Shown here piece by piece: positions 36,326 through 44,811 of a DNA stretch of 48,704 bases. The stretch covers positions 1 to 48,704 of the forward strand of contig JAPOTJ010000072.1 of the NCBI GenBank assembly GCA_026709225.1. The letters run 5' to 3'. The position numbers and the translations under genes were made by a program. The notes under the pieces were generated by a model. It was given only the letters and a program-made list of their open reading frames with translations. It ran no database searches and had not been told where the DNA came from. The DNA comes from Gammaproteobacteria bacterium. Its GTDB lineage: Bacteria; Pseudomonadota; Gammaproteobacteria; Pseudomonadales; Azotimanducaceae. Positions within the stretch are counted from its first letter, which is position 1. Each line of letters starts with the position of its first letter.

Positions 36326-37119
36326 AATCAGGCTCGATTCTTGATGAAATCCTGCGTGTCAAGCGAATCGAAGTCGCTGAAAAGCAGGCGAGCATGTCGC
36401 TTGCCGAGATTCGCGCGCGAGCCGCTGATCAACCCCGTGCGCGCGGCTTTCAGGATGCCCTCGAAGCGACTATTCATGCGGGCAAGCCCGCGATCATCGC
36501 GGAGATCAAAAAGGCGAGCCCGAGCCGGGGGGTGATTCGCGCCGACCTTGATGTCGGGCGCACGGCAGCGGCCTATGCGGCTGGCGGTGCCGCGGCGCTC
36601 TCTGTCTTGACAGACACGCGCTTTTTTCAAGGTCGAGACGCCTATGTGAATGATGCGCGAAACGCGGCTCGTCTGCCTGCGCTCAGAAAGGAATTCATCA
36701 TTGATCCGTGGCAAGTCTACGAGTCGCGCGCGCTGCAAGCCGATTGCCTGCTGCTCATCGTCGCCGCGCTCAGTCAGTCCGAGCTTGAGGACTTGCATGG
36801 ATGCGCCGTCGAAGCTGGCCTTGACGTGCTCGTTGAAGTCCACGACGAAGCGGAGCTTGATCGTGCGCTTGGGCTTCAAGCGGCGATGATCGGGATTAAC
36901 AACCGCAATCTGCATGGGTTCGAGACGCATCTTGATGTGACGCGGCGTCTTGCGCCGAGCGCGCTCGGCAAGCGCTTGGTGGTTGCCGAAAGCGGCATCA
37001 AGTCGGCGGACGATATTCGTGCGCTTCGCGAGATTGATGTGCACGCCTTTCTCGTCGGCGAGTCGCTGATGGCATCCGATGATCCTAGGCGCGCGCTCGA
37101 AAGGATGGTCAGCGCATGA
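36322..37119 (+). CDS. trpC: TrpC, indole-3-glycerol-phosphate synthase
   Basis: 265 aa, monofunctional form without a fused TrpF. TIM-barrel enzyme that closes the indole ring. The N-terminal ILDEILRVKRIEV, AEIKKASPSRGVIR with its catalytic Lys, VLTDTRFFQG, LRKEFIIDPWQVYESRA, IGINNRNLHGFETHLD, and VVAESGIKSADDI are all characteristic. ATG at 36322 overlaps trpD, and the stop overlaps the VOC gene start (ATGA), so four genes from trpG on form one translationally linked unit. Confidence 0.95.
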   Translation: MKSGSILDEILRVKRIEVAEKQASMSLAEIRARAADQPRARGFQDALEATIHAGKPAIIAEIKKASPSRGVIRADLDVGRTAAAYAAGGAAALSVLTDTRFFQGRDAYVNDARNAARLPALRKEFIIDPWQVYESRALQADCLLLIVAALSQSELEDLHGCAVEAGLDVLVEVHDEAELDRALGLQAAMIGINNRNLHGFETHLDVTRRLAPSALGKRLVVAESGIKSADDIRALREIDVHAFLVGESLMASDDPRRALERMVSA

Positions 37120-37520
37120 AATCGCCTTTGAAGACAGCCGGCCTTCGGCACGTGGCGCTGAACGTTACGAACTTGGAAGCTTGTCGCGACTTCTATGTGA
37201 ACATTGTCGGCATGACTATTGAGTGGCAGCCAGACGCGGACAACATCTATCTTACGAGCGGCAACGACAATCTTGCACTGCATCGGGCGACTCGCGAATC
37301 TTCGCCGTCAATCGGTCAACGCTTGGATCACATCGGATTCCTGCTTGATTCACCAGAAGATGTCGATGCCTGGCACGCGCACATGCAAGCGCATGGCGTG
37401 ACCATCCTCAAGGCGCCGAAGACGCACCGCGACGGCGCGCGCAGCTTTTACTGTGAAGACCCTGATGGCGTGTGCGTGCAAATGATCTACCACCCGCCGC
37501 TGGCGAGCACTACACGTTGA
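37116..37520 (+). CDS. VOC-family (glyoxalase-like) protein
   Basis: 134 aa, vicinal oxygen chelate fold. GLRHVALNVTNLEACRDFYVN is the first beta-alpha-beta unit with a metal-ligand His, and RLDHIGFLLDSPEDVDAW the second with another His. The C-terminal strand reads FYCEDPDGVCVQMIY, where Gln stands in place of the usual Glu ligand, so metal binding may be altered. Coupled to trpC by an ATGA overlap, which suggests a link to the tryptophan pathway, though no reaction can be named. The 3' end overlaps the convergent ychF gene by 11 bases. Confidence 0.85.
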   Translation: MKSPLKTAGLRHVALNVTNLEACRDFYVNIVGMTIEWQPDADNIYLTSGNDNLALHRATRESSPSIGQRLDHIGFLLDSPEDVDAWHAHMQAHGVTILKAPKTHRDGARSFYCEDPDGVCVQMIYHPPLASTTR

Positions 37521-38595
37521 AACGAAAGTGCATGACATCGCCGTCCTGCACCACATAATCCTTGCCTTCCAAGCGAATCTTGCCGAGTTCGCGCGCTTCT
37601 CGTTCCCCGCCAGCCGCGAGCAGGTCACTCAATGACACCACTTCGGCGCGAATGAAGCCGCGTTCGAAGTCTGTGTGGATGGTGCCCGCGGCTTCTCTTG
37701 CGCATGTGCCTACGGGAATAGTCCAAGCGCGCACTTCTTTCGGCCCGGCGGTGAAGAAGCTATGCAACCCAAGCAGCGAGTAGCCTGCGCGTATCACCTT
37801 CGCGAGGCCGCGCTCGTCGATGCCCATCTCCTTGGCGAATTCATCCCGTTCATCGGCATCAAGCTGCGCGATTTCGGCTTCCAAGGCGTTGCATAGAGGG
37901 ATCACTTCGCTTTCCCCCGCGGCATCACGAGCTTCTTGAAGCAGGCGGTTGTCGTCCGTGTCTCCATCGGCGCAGTTGGCGACGATGAGCATGGGTTTGG
38001 CGGTGAGCAGGCAGTAGGGCGCGGCGAGTTGCCGCTCATGTTCCACAAGGTTGATCTCGCGCGCGGCTCGGCCCGCGCCGAGTCCGTCGGCAAGCTTTTC
38101 GAGGAGGGCAAGTTCGCGCCTCGCGTCCTTGTCGCCCGCGCCCGCACGCCTTTTCACTTTGGACATGGCGCGCTCGACGGTATCGAGGTCTGCAAGGACA
38201 AGCTCGGTGTGGATGATCTCCATGTCGTCTTTCGGCGAAACTTCGCCGGACACATGTGTGATTTCGTCATCCTCGAAGCAGCGCACGACTTGGATGACGG
38301 CCTGCGTCTCGCGGATGTGCGCGAGGAACTGATTGCCGAGTCCTTCGCCTTGGGCGGCGCCGCTGACGAGCCCTGCGATATCGACGAAGGTCATGGCCGC
38401 CGGAATCACGGCTTGCGGCGAGTAGACCGCGCCCAAGCGTTCAAGGCGGGAATCAGGGACAGGCACAATCCCCTTGTTGGGTTCGATGGTGCAAAACGGG
38501 TAGTTCGCGGCTTCAATCGTTTCGCTGGTGAGCGCATTGAAGAGCGTTGACTTGCCGACATTCGGCAGTCCGACGATGCCGCATTGAAATCCCAT
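37510..38595 (-). CDS. ychF: YchF/OLA1-type GTPase/ATPase
   Basis: 361 aa, universally conserved OBG-family P-loop protein that prefers ATP and associates with ribosomes. GLPNVGKST at 9-17 is the G1 motif, TFVDIAGLVSGAAQGEGLGNQFL contains the G3 region, and the C-terminal TGS domain ends GKDYVVQDGDVMHFRFNV. It forms a minus-strand block with pth, rplY and prs, the usual gammaproteobacterial order. ATG at 38595, 11 bases after the pth stop. Confidence 0.96.
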   Translation of the reverse strand: MGFQCGIVGLPNVGKSTLFNALTSETIEAANYPFCTIEPNKGIVPVPDSRLERLGAVYSPQAVIPAAMTFVDIAGLVSGAAQGEGLGNQFLAHIRETQAVIQVVRCFEDDEITHVSGEVSPKDDMEIIHTELVLADLDTVERAMSKVKRRAGAGDKDARRELALLEKLADGLGAGRAAREINLVEHERQLAAPYCLLTAKPMLIVANCADGDTDDNRLLQEARDAAGESEVIPLCNALEAEIAQLDADERDEFAKEMGIDERGLAKVIRAGYSLLGLHSFFTAGPKEVRAWTIPVGTCAREAAGTIHTDFERGFIRAEVVSLSDLLAAGGEREARELGKIRLEGKDYVVQDGDVMHFRFNV

Positions 38596-38606
38596 TGCCC
38601 GAGTCC

Positions 38607-39191
38607 TTAGTCGTCCGACGACGGCGCGTGCAAAATATTCATTGCCGCTTCCATATCATCGTTCAGCAAGGGCGCCCACACGGCGTCGCTGATCTCGCAT
38701 GACGCCAGCAGCAATTCGCGCTCTTCTTGCGGGGGGCGATAGTTGACAAGCCAAGGGACGGCGTTGCTTCCTTTTGGCGGCTGTCCTACGCCGAGCCTGA
38801 GTCGCTTGAAGCCGGGACCGATCACGCGAATGACATCGCGCACACCATTGTGGCCACCTGCGCCGCCGCCGTCCTTGAGGCGGGCAACGCCGGGCGCGAA
38901 GGCTGTTTCATCGTGGATGACAAGGACATCTTCGGCGGGGATGCGAAAGAACCGGCACACGCGCCCGACTGGCTGGCCGGAGAGATTCATATAGGTCAGC
39001 GGTATCAGGCAGCGGCGAGCTTGGCCGTAGATCGGCGCGCGGACAAAGTCCGACTTGTAGCGGGCAGCATGGGCCGCCTCAAGCCCGTGACGCCGCAACA
39101 GCGCACGCAGGCAGTTCGCGCCTAGGTTGTGGCGTGTGTCTTTGTAGGCATCGCCGGGGTTGCCGAGACCGACGATCAACTGAATCGCCAT
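38607..39191 (-). CDS. pth: Peptidyl-tRNA hydrolase
   Basis: 194 aa. Recycles tRNA by cleaving peptidyl-tRNA released from ribosomes. GLGNPGDAYKDTRHNLG near the N-terminus contains Asn11 and the catalytic His21; PLTYMNLSGQPV, VIHDETAFAPG and KDGGGAGGHNGVRDV are the other family blocks. In canonical Pth the third block reads HDELDLPPG; here it is HDETAFAPG, a small departure. It lies between rplY and ychF. Confidence 0.95.
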   Translation of the reverse strand: MAIQLIVGLGNPGDAYKDTRHNLGANCLRALLRRHGLEAAHAARYKSDFVRAPIYGQARRCLIPLTYMNLSGQPVGRVCRFFRIPAEDVLVIHDETAFAPGVARLKDGGGAGGHNGVRDVIRVIGPGFKRLRLGVGQPPKGSNAVPWLVNYRPPQEERELLLASCEISDAVWAPLLNDDMEAAMNILHAPSSDD

Positions 39192-39211
39192 GCCTCAAAT
39201 GTACCTCCCTG

Positions 39212-39856
39212 TCACGCAGCTTCTTGCTCTTCGTCGCCTTCGTCCGCGTCCTCCTCATCTTCATCGACCTTGCCGCCGCGGCGAGTCGTGATGCTCACGA
39301 CTGGACTGTCGTGTACATGATCGGTGGCATGGAGAAACTCGACGCCTTCGGGCAGCGAGAGGTCGGACAGATGAATGGTTTGCCCGGCCTCAACTTCGGC
39401 CAAATCCACCTCGATGTATTCCGGGAGGTGCTTGGGCAGGCAGCGGATTTCGAGTTCCGTGATTGACCGGGCAATATTGCCGCCGCCGAGCTTGACACCG
39501 ATGCAGGTTTCTTCGTTGAGGAAATGCAGCGGCACCGAAACCTGAATCTCGTTGTCTTCGCTGATGCGCAGCAGGTCAAAATGCAGCACGCGATTGCTCG
39601 CCGGATGGCGCTGCAGGTCTTTGACGACGGTTGGAATCTGCTCGCCGTCAAGCTCGGCATTGAGCACTTGCGAGAAGAACGATTCCTCCTGCAGCGCTTT
39701 GCCGAATTCGACATCCGAGATCATGACGGATTGGGTATCGCCCGCTTCGCCATAGAGCACGCCCGGAATCATGTGTTCGACGCGGCGAAGCCGCCGGCTC
39801 GCATTGGTGCCGCGCACGCTTCTCTGTTGGAGTTGCAAAGTGATTTGTTCGCTCAT
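39212..39856 (-). CDS. rplY: Ribosomal protein bL25 (Ctc-type, with C-terminal domain)
   Basis: 214 aa, the long TL5/CTC form that binds 5S rRNA. N-terminal L25 domain: RSVRGTNASRRLRRVEHMIPGVLYG with the typical basic start, then HPASNRVLHFDLLRI. The C-terminal beta domain includes the PEYIEVDLAEVEAGQTIHLSDL block and ends in an acidic tail (VDEDEEDADEGDEEQE). Downstream of prs by 58 bases and upstream of pth, as in other gammaproteobacteria. Confidence 0.95.
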   Translation of the reverse strand: MSEQITLQLQQRSVRGTNASRRLRRVEHMIPGVLYGEAGDTQSVMISDVEFGKALQEESFFSQVLNAELDGEQIPTVVKDLQRHPASNRVLHFDLLRISEDNEIQVSVPLHFLNEETCIGVKLGGGNIARSITELEIRCLPKHLPEYIEVDLAEVEAGQTIHLSDLSLPEGVEFLHATDHVHDSPVVSITTRRGGKVDEDEEDADEGDEEQEAA

Positions 39857-39914
39857 AACTGGCTGTTTCCTGTACTTCTTCGTGTGATTTCGGCGTTGCT
39901 CGCAAGGCGCTCCG

Positions 39915-40859
39915 CTACCGGAACATGACGCTGATGGATTCTTCGTTGCTGACTCGGCGAATCGCTTCGGCGAGTAGCGGCGCGAGAGATAGCTGCTTGA
40001 TTTTCGGCACCGCCTGTGCCTCGGGCGTCAGTGGAATGGTGTCGGTGACAAACATCTCATCGACGCCTGATTCGGAAATAGTCTCAAGCGCATTCCCCGA
40101 TAGCACCGCGTGCGTGATGTAGGCGATTACCTTGCATGCGCCGCGACGTTTGAGTTCATCTGCGGAATTGCAGAGTGTACCCGCAGTATCGACGATGTCA
40201 TCGACAAGGATGCAGGTGCGGTTCTCAACGTCGCCGATGATGTTGACGACCTCGGCCTCGTTCGGTGTCGGACGGCGCTTGTCGATGATGGCAAGCCCAA
40301 CATCGTGCATCTGCTTGGCGATGGCGCGCGCCCGCACGACGCCGCCCACGTCCGGCGAGACAACGAGCGGGTTCTCGTAGTTTCTGGAGAGCGCATGGTC
40401 GATGAGCACCGGCGAGCCGTAGACATTGTCCACCGGAATGTTGAAGAAGCCTTGAATTTGGTCTGCGTGCAAATCGACGGTCAGCACGCGATTGATGCCG
40501 GCAACCGCCACCATGTCGGCGACAACTTTTGCGCTGATGGAAACGCGCGCCGAGCGCGGTCGGCGATCTTGCCGCGCATAGCCGAAGTAGGGGAGTACGG
40601 CGGTGATGCGGTGCGCCGAAGAGCGACGCACGGCATCCGCTAGGATGAGCAGCTCCATCAGATGGTCGTTGGCGGGCCGGCAAGTCGATTGCAGCAAAAA
40701 GACATCTTTGCCGCGCACGTTCTCCCTGACTTCAACATTGATCTCGCTGTCCGCGAACCTGTCCACCGACGCTTCGCCAAGCGCGGTGCCAAGCTCATAG
40801 GCAATGTTCCGGGCAAGGTCCGAATTGGAGTTGCCGGCAAAAAGTGTTGGTATGGTCAT
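39915..40859 (-). CDS. prs: Ribose-phosphate pyrophosphokinase (PRPP synthase)
   Basis: 314 aa. Makes PRPP from ribose-5-phosphate and ATP for nucleotide, His and Trp synthesis. [17 protein letters not shown] at the start, [19 protein letters not shown], the [16 protein letters not shown] loop, [12 protein letters not shown] and [18 protein letters not shown] (PRPP-binding loop) are diagnostic. The ATG at 40859 matches the usual N-terminus; an upstream in-frame start at 40901 adds 14 atypical residues. tRNA-Gln lies 66 bases upstream on the same strand, in the place where ispE is often followed by the tRNA. Confidence 0.96.
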   Translation of the reverse strand: MTIPTLFAGNSNSDLARNIAYELGTALGEASVDRFADSEINVEVRENVRGKDVFLLQSTCRPANDHLMELLILADAVRRSSAHRITAVLPYFGYARQDRRPRSARVSISAKVVADMVAVAGINRVLTVDLHADQIQGFFNIPVDNVYGSPVLIDHALSRNYENPLVVSPDVGGVVRARAIAKQMHDVGLAIIDKRRPTPNEAEVVNIIGDVENRTCILVDDIVDTAGTLCNSADELKRRGACKVIAYITHAVLSGNALETISESGVDEMFVTDTIPLTPEAQAVPKIKQLSLAPLLAEAIRRVSNEESISVMFR

Positions 40860-40925
40860 GTGTCTTGCGGAAGAAATCGCGGCGGTCAGGCGGCATCTCA
40901 AGCGGACGGCATTTTAACCGTTTGA

Positions 40926-40999
40926 TGGCAGGGGTGGCAGGATTCGAACCTACGATACCGGGATCAAAACCCGGGGCCTTACCACTTGGCGACACCCCT
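40926..40999 (-). tRNA. tRNA-Gln (TTG anticodon)
   Basis: 74 nt on the minus strand. Acceptor arms AGGGGTG and CACCCCT pair fully, followed by G and an encoded CCA. The anticodon arm CCGGG-TTTTGAT-CCCGG gives anticodon TTG (Gln). The T-arm contains GGTTCGAATCC. It stands just upstream of prs, a known gammaproteobacterial neighbourhood. An accessory stretch begins on the 5' side of the tRNA. Confidence 0.96.
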
Positions 41000-41060
41000 T
41001 GAACGTATGCTCGCATCCCCAGATAGCGATATTTGGGGCGCGAAAGTGGAATTGTCATAG

Positions 41061-41315
41061 TTGCGGGTTGCGGGTGTCAACTGGCAAGCACCAGAAAACT
41101 CAGCGCACCAATGGAACACGTATACTTGCTCGCACTGTAGGCATCGGTCGGTTGAGGTGCGCTCCGTACCGTCAGAGGTACAAACAATGGCGAGAATAGC
41201 CCCTTGGAACTTGGTGAAGTTCACCCGCGAGTGTTTTGCGCCTCTGGGCGGAGTGGAACTTGAAATACCGCCGCGCGGCCCGGTGCGCGAGCCGTCGTAT
41301 TTCCGCCCTCGGTAG
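41061..41315 (+). CDS. Doubtful small ORF in the 327-base gap after tRNA-Gln
   Basis: The stretch 41001-41327 has no confident gene. It contains an 84-codon frame from a TTG at 41061, or 42 codons from the ATG at 41187. The translation includes NTYTCSHCRHRSVEVRS, a possible single CxxC, and LGGVELEIPPRGPVREPSYF, which looks somewhat protein-like. A CCCCAGAT...ATTTGGGG imperfect inverted repeat lies at about 41017-41038, upstream of the tRNA. No Shine-Dalgarno stands out and no family is recognised. Confidence 0.25.
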   Translation: MRVAGVNWQAPENSAHQWNTYTCSHCRHRSVEVRSVPSEVQTMARIAPWNLVKFTRECFAPLGGVELEIPPRGPVREPSYFRPR

Positions 41316-41327
41316 ACAGAGCATGGC

Positions 41328-42017
41328 ATGCCAGTAACACCTGAAAAAGTATATTGTGCTCTGAGCACAGCACTCAGCAACAGCCTGAGCCAGACACGTG
41401 AGCTGAAAGGATCAAACTCAAATCCTCTTCGATCAGCGCTATTTTTAAGCAATGCTTGCTGTAAGCTAAATCCCGTTGTAAACCCGGAATGTAAATGGAA
41501 GAAACATCACATCGAGGTCGGTGAGAGCTTCGTTAGGAAACCGGGCGAGTGGTTGCTCGACTGCGTTTGGACCGAAGAAGCTTGTTTGTGCCTTCGAGAC
41601 CCGAGGGCAAGAACAATTAAGGTACGGAATCGAATCGAGTGCGCTTTCGAGTGCGAGAGCTCAACCAACGGTGGCGAGTTCTTCAAAGACTTCAGTAAGC
41701 TCTTGGTGGTAACGAGCCCTCTGAAGATCTTTGCCGCAGGCCTTAATCAAACGAAACCGTATTATGAGACGTATATTGAACGTCGGATTTGCGAGATAGA
41801 AGAGATCCTAACGAAAACCGCTAACGAGTCGAAAAAAAGTGATTGGTACGTCGCATTTTGGCCTTCGCCATTGAATAAGGGCTCGAACTCATTGTGGAAG
41901 CAATTGGATACTGACTCATACTCGCATCTCAATGGAATTACGCTGTATTCTCGATTAAAGGGCACCGGGTCAGACCAGTTTAAGCGCTTCGAATGTCCGG
42001 TCAAGCACGACGGGTGA
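41328..42017 (+). CDS. Hypothetical protein, possible PD-(D/E)XK-type nuclease fold
   Basis: 229 aa, clearly more AT-rich than the flanking housekeeping genes. No signal peptide or membrane segment. The middle reads GEWLLDCVWTEE, then ECAFECESSTNGGEFFKDFSKLLVV followed by SPLKIFAAG. This spacing (an Asp before W, then ExE and DFxKLL followed by a hydrophobic strand) resembles a restriction-endonuclease-like core that I recall from uncharacterised families, but the match is by eye. No partner gene on the same strand. It is next to tRNA-Gln and convergent with an ATPase gene. Confidence 0.6.
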   Translation: MPVTPEKVYCALSTALSNSLSQTRELKGSNSNPLRSALFLSNACCKLNPVVNPECKWKKHHIEVGESFVRKPGEWLLDCVWTEEACLCLRDPRARTIKVRNRIECAFECESSTNGGEFFKDFSKLLVVTSPLKIFAAGLNQTKPYYETYIERRICEIEEILTKTANESKKSDWYVAFWPSPLNKGSNSLWKQLDTDSYSHLNGITLYSRLKGTGSDQFKRFECPVKHDG

Positions 42018-42147
42018 CTCATACCGTAACCATTGCATTCATCTCAGACCTGCTTTCATTACATAACTCATTTGAGTATGGGCTCAATCACTTTTGGTGA
42101 AATCAACGTTTCGCTGAAAGTTGCACTACAGGCTTGAATGTAGGTTC

Positions 42148-43608
42148 TCAGCGCTCAAGGCTCAGCGGTCGCGAACCATCCGTGTCGTGAGATACGCCGA
42201 GTTCGCTGAGAAGATGTTTCATGTCGGCGTGAAGCGATGTCCGTTCTTTCTCGTAATGGGCCTTGGAAAATTGCATCTCGACGTAATCGAAGAAAGAGGG
42301 GAGCCCGAGGTCCCACGGGCCGTCGGGGTTGAGGCTTGGCGACCAAAGCAACCCCAAATGACCAAAGTGCGTGTTTGCTTGAGATGTTGTTTGTATTGAT
42401 CGGTCGTCTCGCCCCGGGCCATGATCGAGACCTGACCGGATGGCTTTGCGGATGATCTGTGTATCGATTTGGAATCGGTCAACATGCTCGCCTTGCGCTT
42501 TCCAAATCGCCCCGAGCTGCAACGCGCAACCGGTCAACCCTTTATGCTCCAAATCGCGCCATGCGCTCGCATACCGATTGAGAATCGCCTGTCCGAACCT
42601 GTGGTCGATCTCGCCGCCAGCCTTAAAGTCGGCGGTGTCGTTGTGGTTCCGTGCGGCTTGCAATGCGGCTTTGCCGAGCGATTGAAGAAAATATGGACTC
42701 CCTTTGCATTTGGCGAGCATGTCCGTCAAGTTGTGATCATTGTCAATGCTCACTTCTGCGGCGGCCAGTGTCGTTGTGATTGCCTTGCGGCAATCTTCGA
42801 TTGTCAGATCGTTCGGCGTTGGTGCGGAACGTTCTTCTTGTGCACGGTCTCGAAACCAAGTGGCTTTGCACCCTTCGTCGCTGAGCACATCGAGTGTGTC
42901 AGGCGTGCCTGCAAGCACGATGCCGACTGAGCGTTCGGGTTCCCGCGCCAATGCTTGTATGGCGTTGAGCAATCGTCCTAAGACATCGGGTTTCGCGCCA
43001 TGCGCTTCATCCACCAAGAGCATCAAAGGCGCGTTTGGCGAGCTGTCCATGACAGACTCCAGGCACGATTGTATTTCCACAAACTGATGCCCTTCGGTCG
43101 TCTTGTGTGCAACTTCGACGCCACCGGATGTCTCGCCTTTGAGAACGAGTGCGTTTGCGCCGGCTTTGACATCGCCTCGATAGGTCTCCGTCGTTTCACT
43201 TGGCGGCGCCATGTGCTTTGACAGGCGACCAATCAAGTGCCTGCTTGACAGCAACGCGTTGTCGCCGGTCATACTCACCACATTTGCCTTTCCTGTGCGC
43301 TGCAACCCTTGCTGCAAGGCACTGAGCAGTGCGGTCTTACCAGTGCCCCTCGGACCATGTAAGAAAACACCGATGATGGACGGGCTTGCGTAAGCTGATT
43401 CGTCGCAGACTTCGTTCACAAGTCTGATTAGCTGCGCCATCTGCTGTTCACGACCGACAAGCATGGGTGGTATCGCGCTCGAACCCGCTGGAAACACCTT
43501 TTCGAAATGCCCGGCCTGATAGTTATCCCGGATGTGTTTCTTTATGTCTTCCGGCAAAGTATCTGTCGAAATGTCAGCAAATACATCGCGTTGTTTCTTC
43601 TGTGCCAT
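42148..43608 (-). CDS. ORC/Cdc6-like AAA ATPase
   Basis: 486 aa from the ATG at 43608; an upstream in-frame start at 43656 is less likely because the Shine-Dalgarno (GAGG) fits the inner ATG. PPMLVGREQQMAQL leads into Walker A GPRGTGKT at 85-92, and Walker B is LMLLVDEAHG at 195-204, with IVLAGTPDTLDVL as a sensor-1-like strand. The C-terminal part, GPWDLGLPSFFDYVEMQF, resembles the end of single-gene AAA proteins found in mobile or defence regions. No other gene on this strand is close enough to be a certain partner. Confidence 0.85.
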   Translation of the reverse strand: MAQKKQRDVFADISTDTLPEDIKKHIRDNYQAGHFEKVFPAGSSAIPPMLVGREQQMAQLIRLVNEVCDESAYASPSIIGVFLHGPRGTGKTALLSALQQGLQRTGKANVVSMTGDNALLSSRHLIGRLSKHMAPPSETTETYRGDVKAGANALVLKGETSGGVEVAHKTTEGHQFVEIQSCLESVMDSSPNAPLMLLVDEAHGAKPDVLGRLLNAIQALAREPERSVGIVLAGTPDTLDVLSDEGCKATWFRDRAQEERSAPTPNDLTIEDCRKAITTTLAAAEVSIDNDHNLTDMLAKCKGSPYFLQSLGKAALQAARNHNDTADFKAGGEIDHRFGQAILNRYASAWRDLEHKGLTGCALQLGAIWKAQGEHVDRFQIDTQIIRKAIRSGLDHGPGRDDRSIQTTSQANTHFGHLGLLWSPSLNPDGPWDLGLPSFFDYVEMQFSKAHYEKERTSLHADMKHLLSELGVSHDTDGSRPLSLER

Positions 43609-43674
43609 GGCCTCATGACGCAATGCGTTTCTTTGCTTGATTATACCGTCCGCCACTCCTTGGACGGCAACGGA

Positions 43675-44127
43675 TTACGAAACCGCGTCTTGATTACTCG
43701 TCTCTGCCGTAGGGCGTGTCACCACATAGCATCCCACGCACAACAAAATTGCGCCCACGAGTGTCGGCACAGGCCAGCCTTCAGTGCTCAGTGCCGCGAT
43801 CGCGGTGGCAACCACCATGGCGAACACGGCAAGCGCCTTGGCACGCTTTGGAATGGCGCGATGCTGCTGCCATGCGTGCAGCGCAGGCCCGAATCGTGGA
43901 TGCGCAAGCAGCTTCGCTGCGAGCTTGGGTGATCCACGCGTAAAGCAGGCGAGCGCTAGGATGAGAAACAGAGTCGTCGGCAGCAGCGGCACCACGACGC
44001 CGATCACACCGATGCCCACGCACGCGAATCCGAGCACCCTCCATGTCAGCACCGCGAATCCTGGCTTGGTGGGCGCACTTGCGCTCACGTCGCTGCGAAG
44101 ATCTACGCTCGATTCGCCATCACGCAT
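43675..44127 (-). CDS. DUF454 (YbaN-like) inner-membrane protein
   Basis: 150 aa from the ATG at 44127. Hydrophobic segments at about residues 35-60 (VLGFACVGIGVIGVVVPLLPTT) and near the C-terminus. LPTTLFLILALACFTRGSPKLAAKLLAHPRFGPAL is the DUF454 signature. It overlaps the haem oxygenase stop by 8 bases and is thus the third gene of the haem operon. DUF454 genes occur in iron- or haem-related operons of other bacteria; the molecular role is unknown. Confidence 0.88.
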   Translation of the reverse strand: MRDGESSVDLRSDVSASAPTKPGFAVLTWRVLGFACVGIGVIGVVVPLLPTTLFLILALACFTRGSPKLAAKLLAHPRFGPALHAWQQHRAIPKRAKALAVFAMVVATAIAALSTEGWPVPTLVGAILLCVGCYVVTRPTAETSNQDAVS

Positions 44128-44797
44128 TGACGGCTTCTGAGCCCGATTCACAGCGCGCGGCGACTTGGGTTTCAATTGCCTCTGATAGCGCAATGTTGCA
44201 GCGGAACGCCTGCGCCGACTCCTCAAGTATTGCGTCGCGATTGTGCAGCGATTCGCCCGCCTGATCAATACGCGCACGGTACGAGGCAACGAACGCGCGA
44301 ACGTCGTCAATATCAGGAAAGTCGAAAAAGCTCAGGGCTTTTGGGTCCAGCGACAAGGTCTTCGCGAGTTGTGTGCGCAGGACGCGGCCACCATTTAAGT
44401 CGCCGAGATAGCGTGTATAGGCGTGCGCGATCAGACGTGCACCATCGCCTGCGCCCGCCATGCGGACGCGCTCGGCGTAGTGTTCTGCAGCGGACAGCGC
44501 GGGCGGCTCAAATTCTGTGGCTGCCGAGATTTCTTCAAGATCAGCTCGGATCGCCTCAGTGCGATAGACGGCGGGCAGCGCGAGAAGGCCGACGCCATTG
44601 CTTTTCGTGTGGGTGGCGAGCGCATTCTCCATCGCTTCATAGACTGGAAGCAGACCCCTGAGCAGCGATGCGTACCCGTCAAGCGTGCCGCGCCCTTTCA
44701 GCAATGCGCCGACAAATCCAGTGCGCTCCGCCTGGCGGTGAAGGGTGCTCGTTCGCTCGCGGAGCGCTGCGGAGAGAGTGCCTGCTTTCACATTCAT
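44120..44797 (-). CDS. hemO: Biliverdin-producing haem oxygenase
   Basis: 225 aa, cytoplasmic. Opens the haem ring to biliverdin, CO and ferrous iron. The proximal His is H20 in TSTLHRQAER, and the distal-helix glycines are seen in YTRYLGDLNGGRVL (GDLNGG at 132-137). Size and motifs fit the bacterial HemO/BphO class. Start ATG at 44797; a longer in-frame start at 44830 would overlap the receptor gene. It follows the TonB receptor stop by 14 bases, so imported haem is degraded by a co-expressed enzyme. Confidence 0.93.
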   Translation of the reverse strand: MNVKAGTLSAALRERTSTLHRQAERTGFVGALLKGRGTLDGYASLLRGLLPVYEAMENALATHTKSNGVGLLALPAVYRTEAIRADLEEISAATEFEPPALSAAEHYAERVRMAGAGDGARLIAHAYTRYLGDLNGGRVLRTQLAKTLSLDPKALSFFDFPDIDDVRAFVASYRARIDQAGESLHNRDAILEESAQAFRCNIALSEAIETQVAARCESGSEAVNA

Positions 44798-44811
44798 GTT
44801 TATTTTCCGGT

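Noticed and set aside
40979-41452. 157-codon minus-strand ORF running into tRNA-Gln
   Set aside because: It includes the tRNA sequence itself and has no recognisable protein features.
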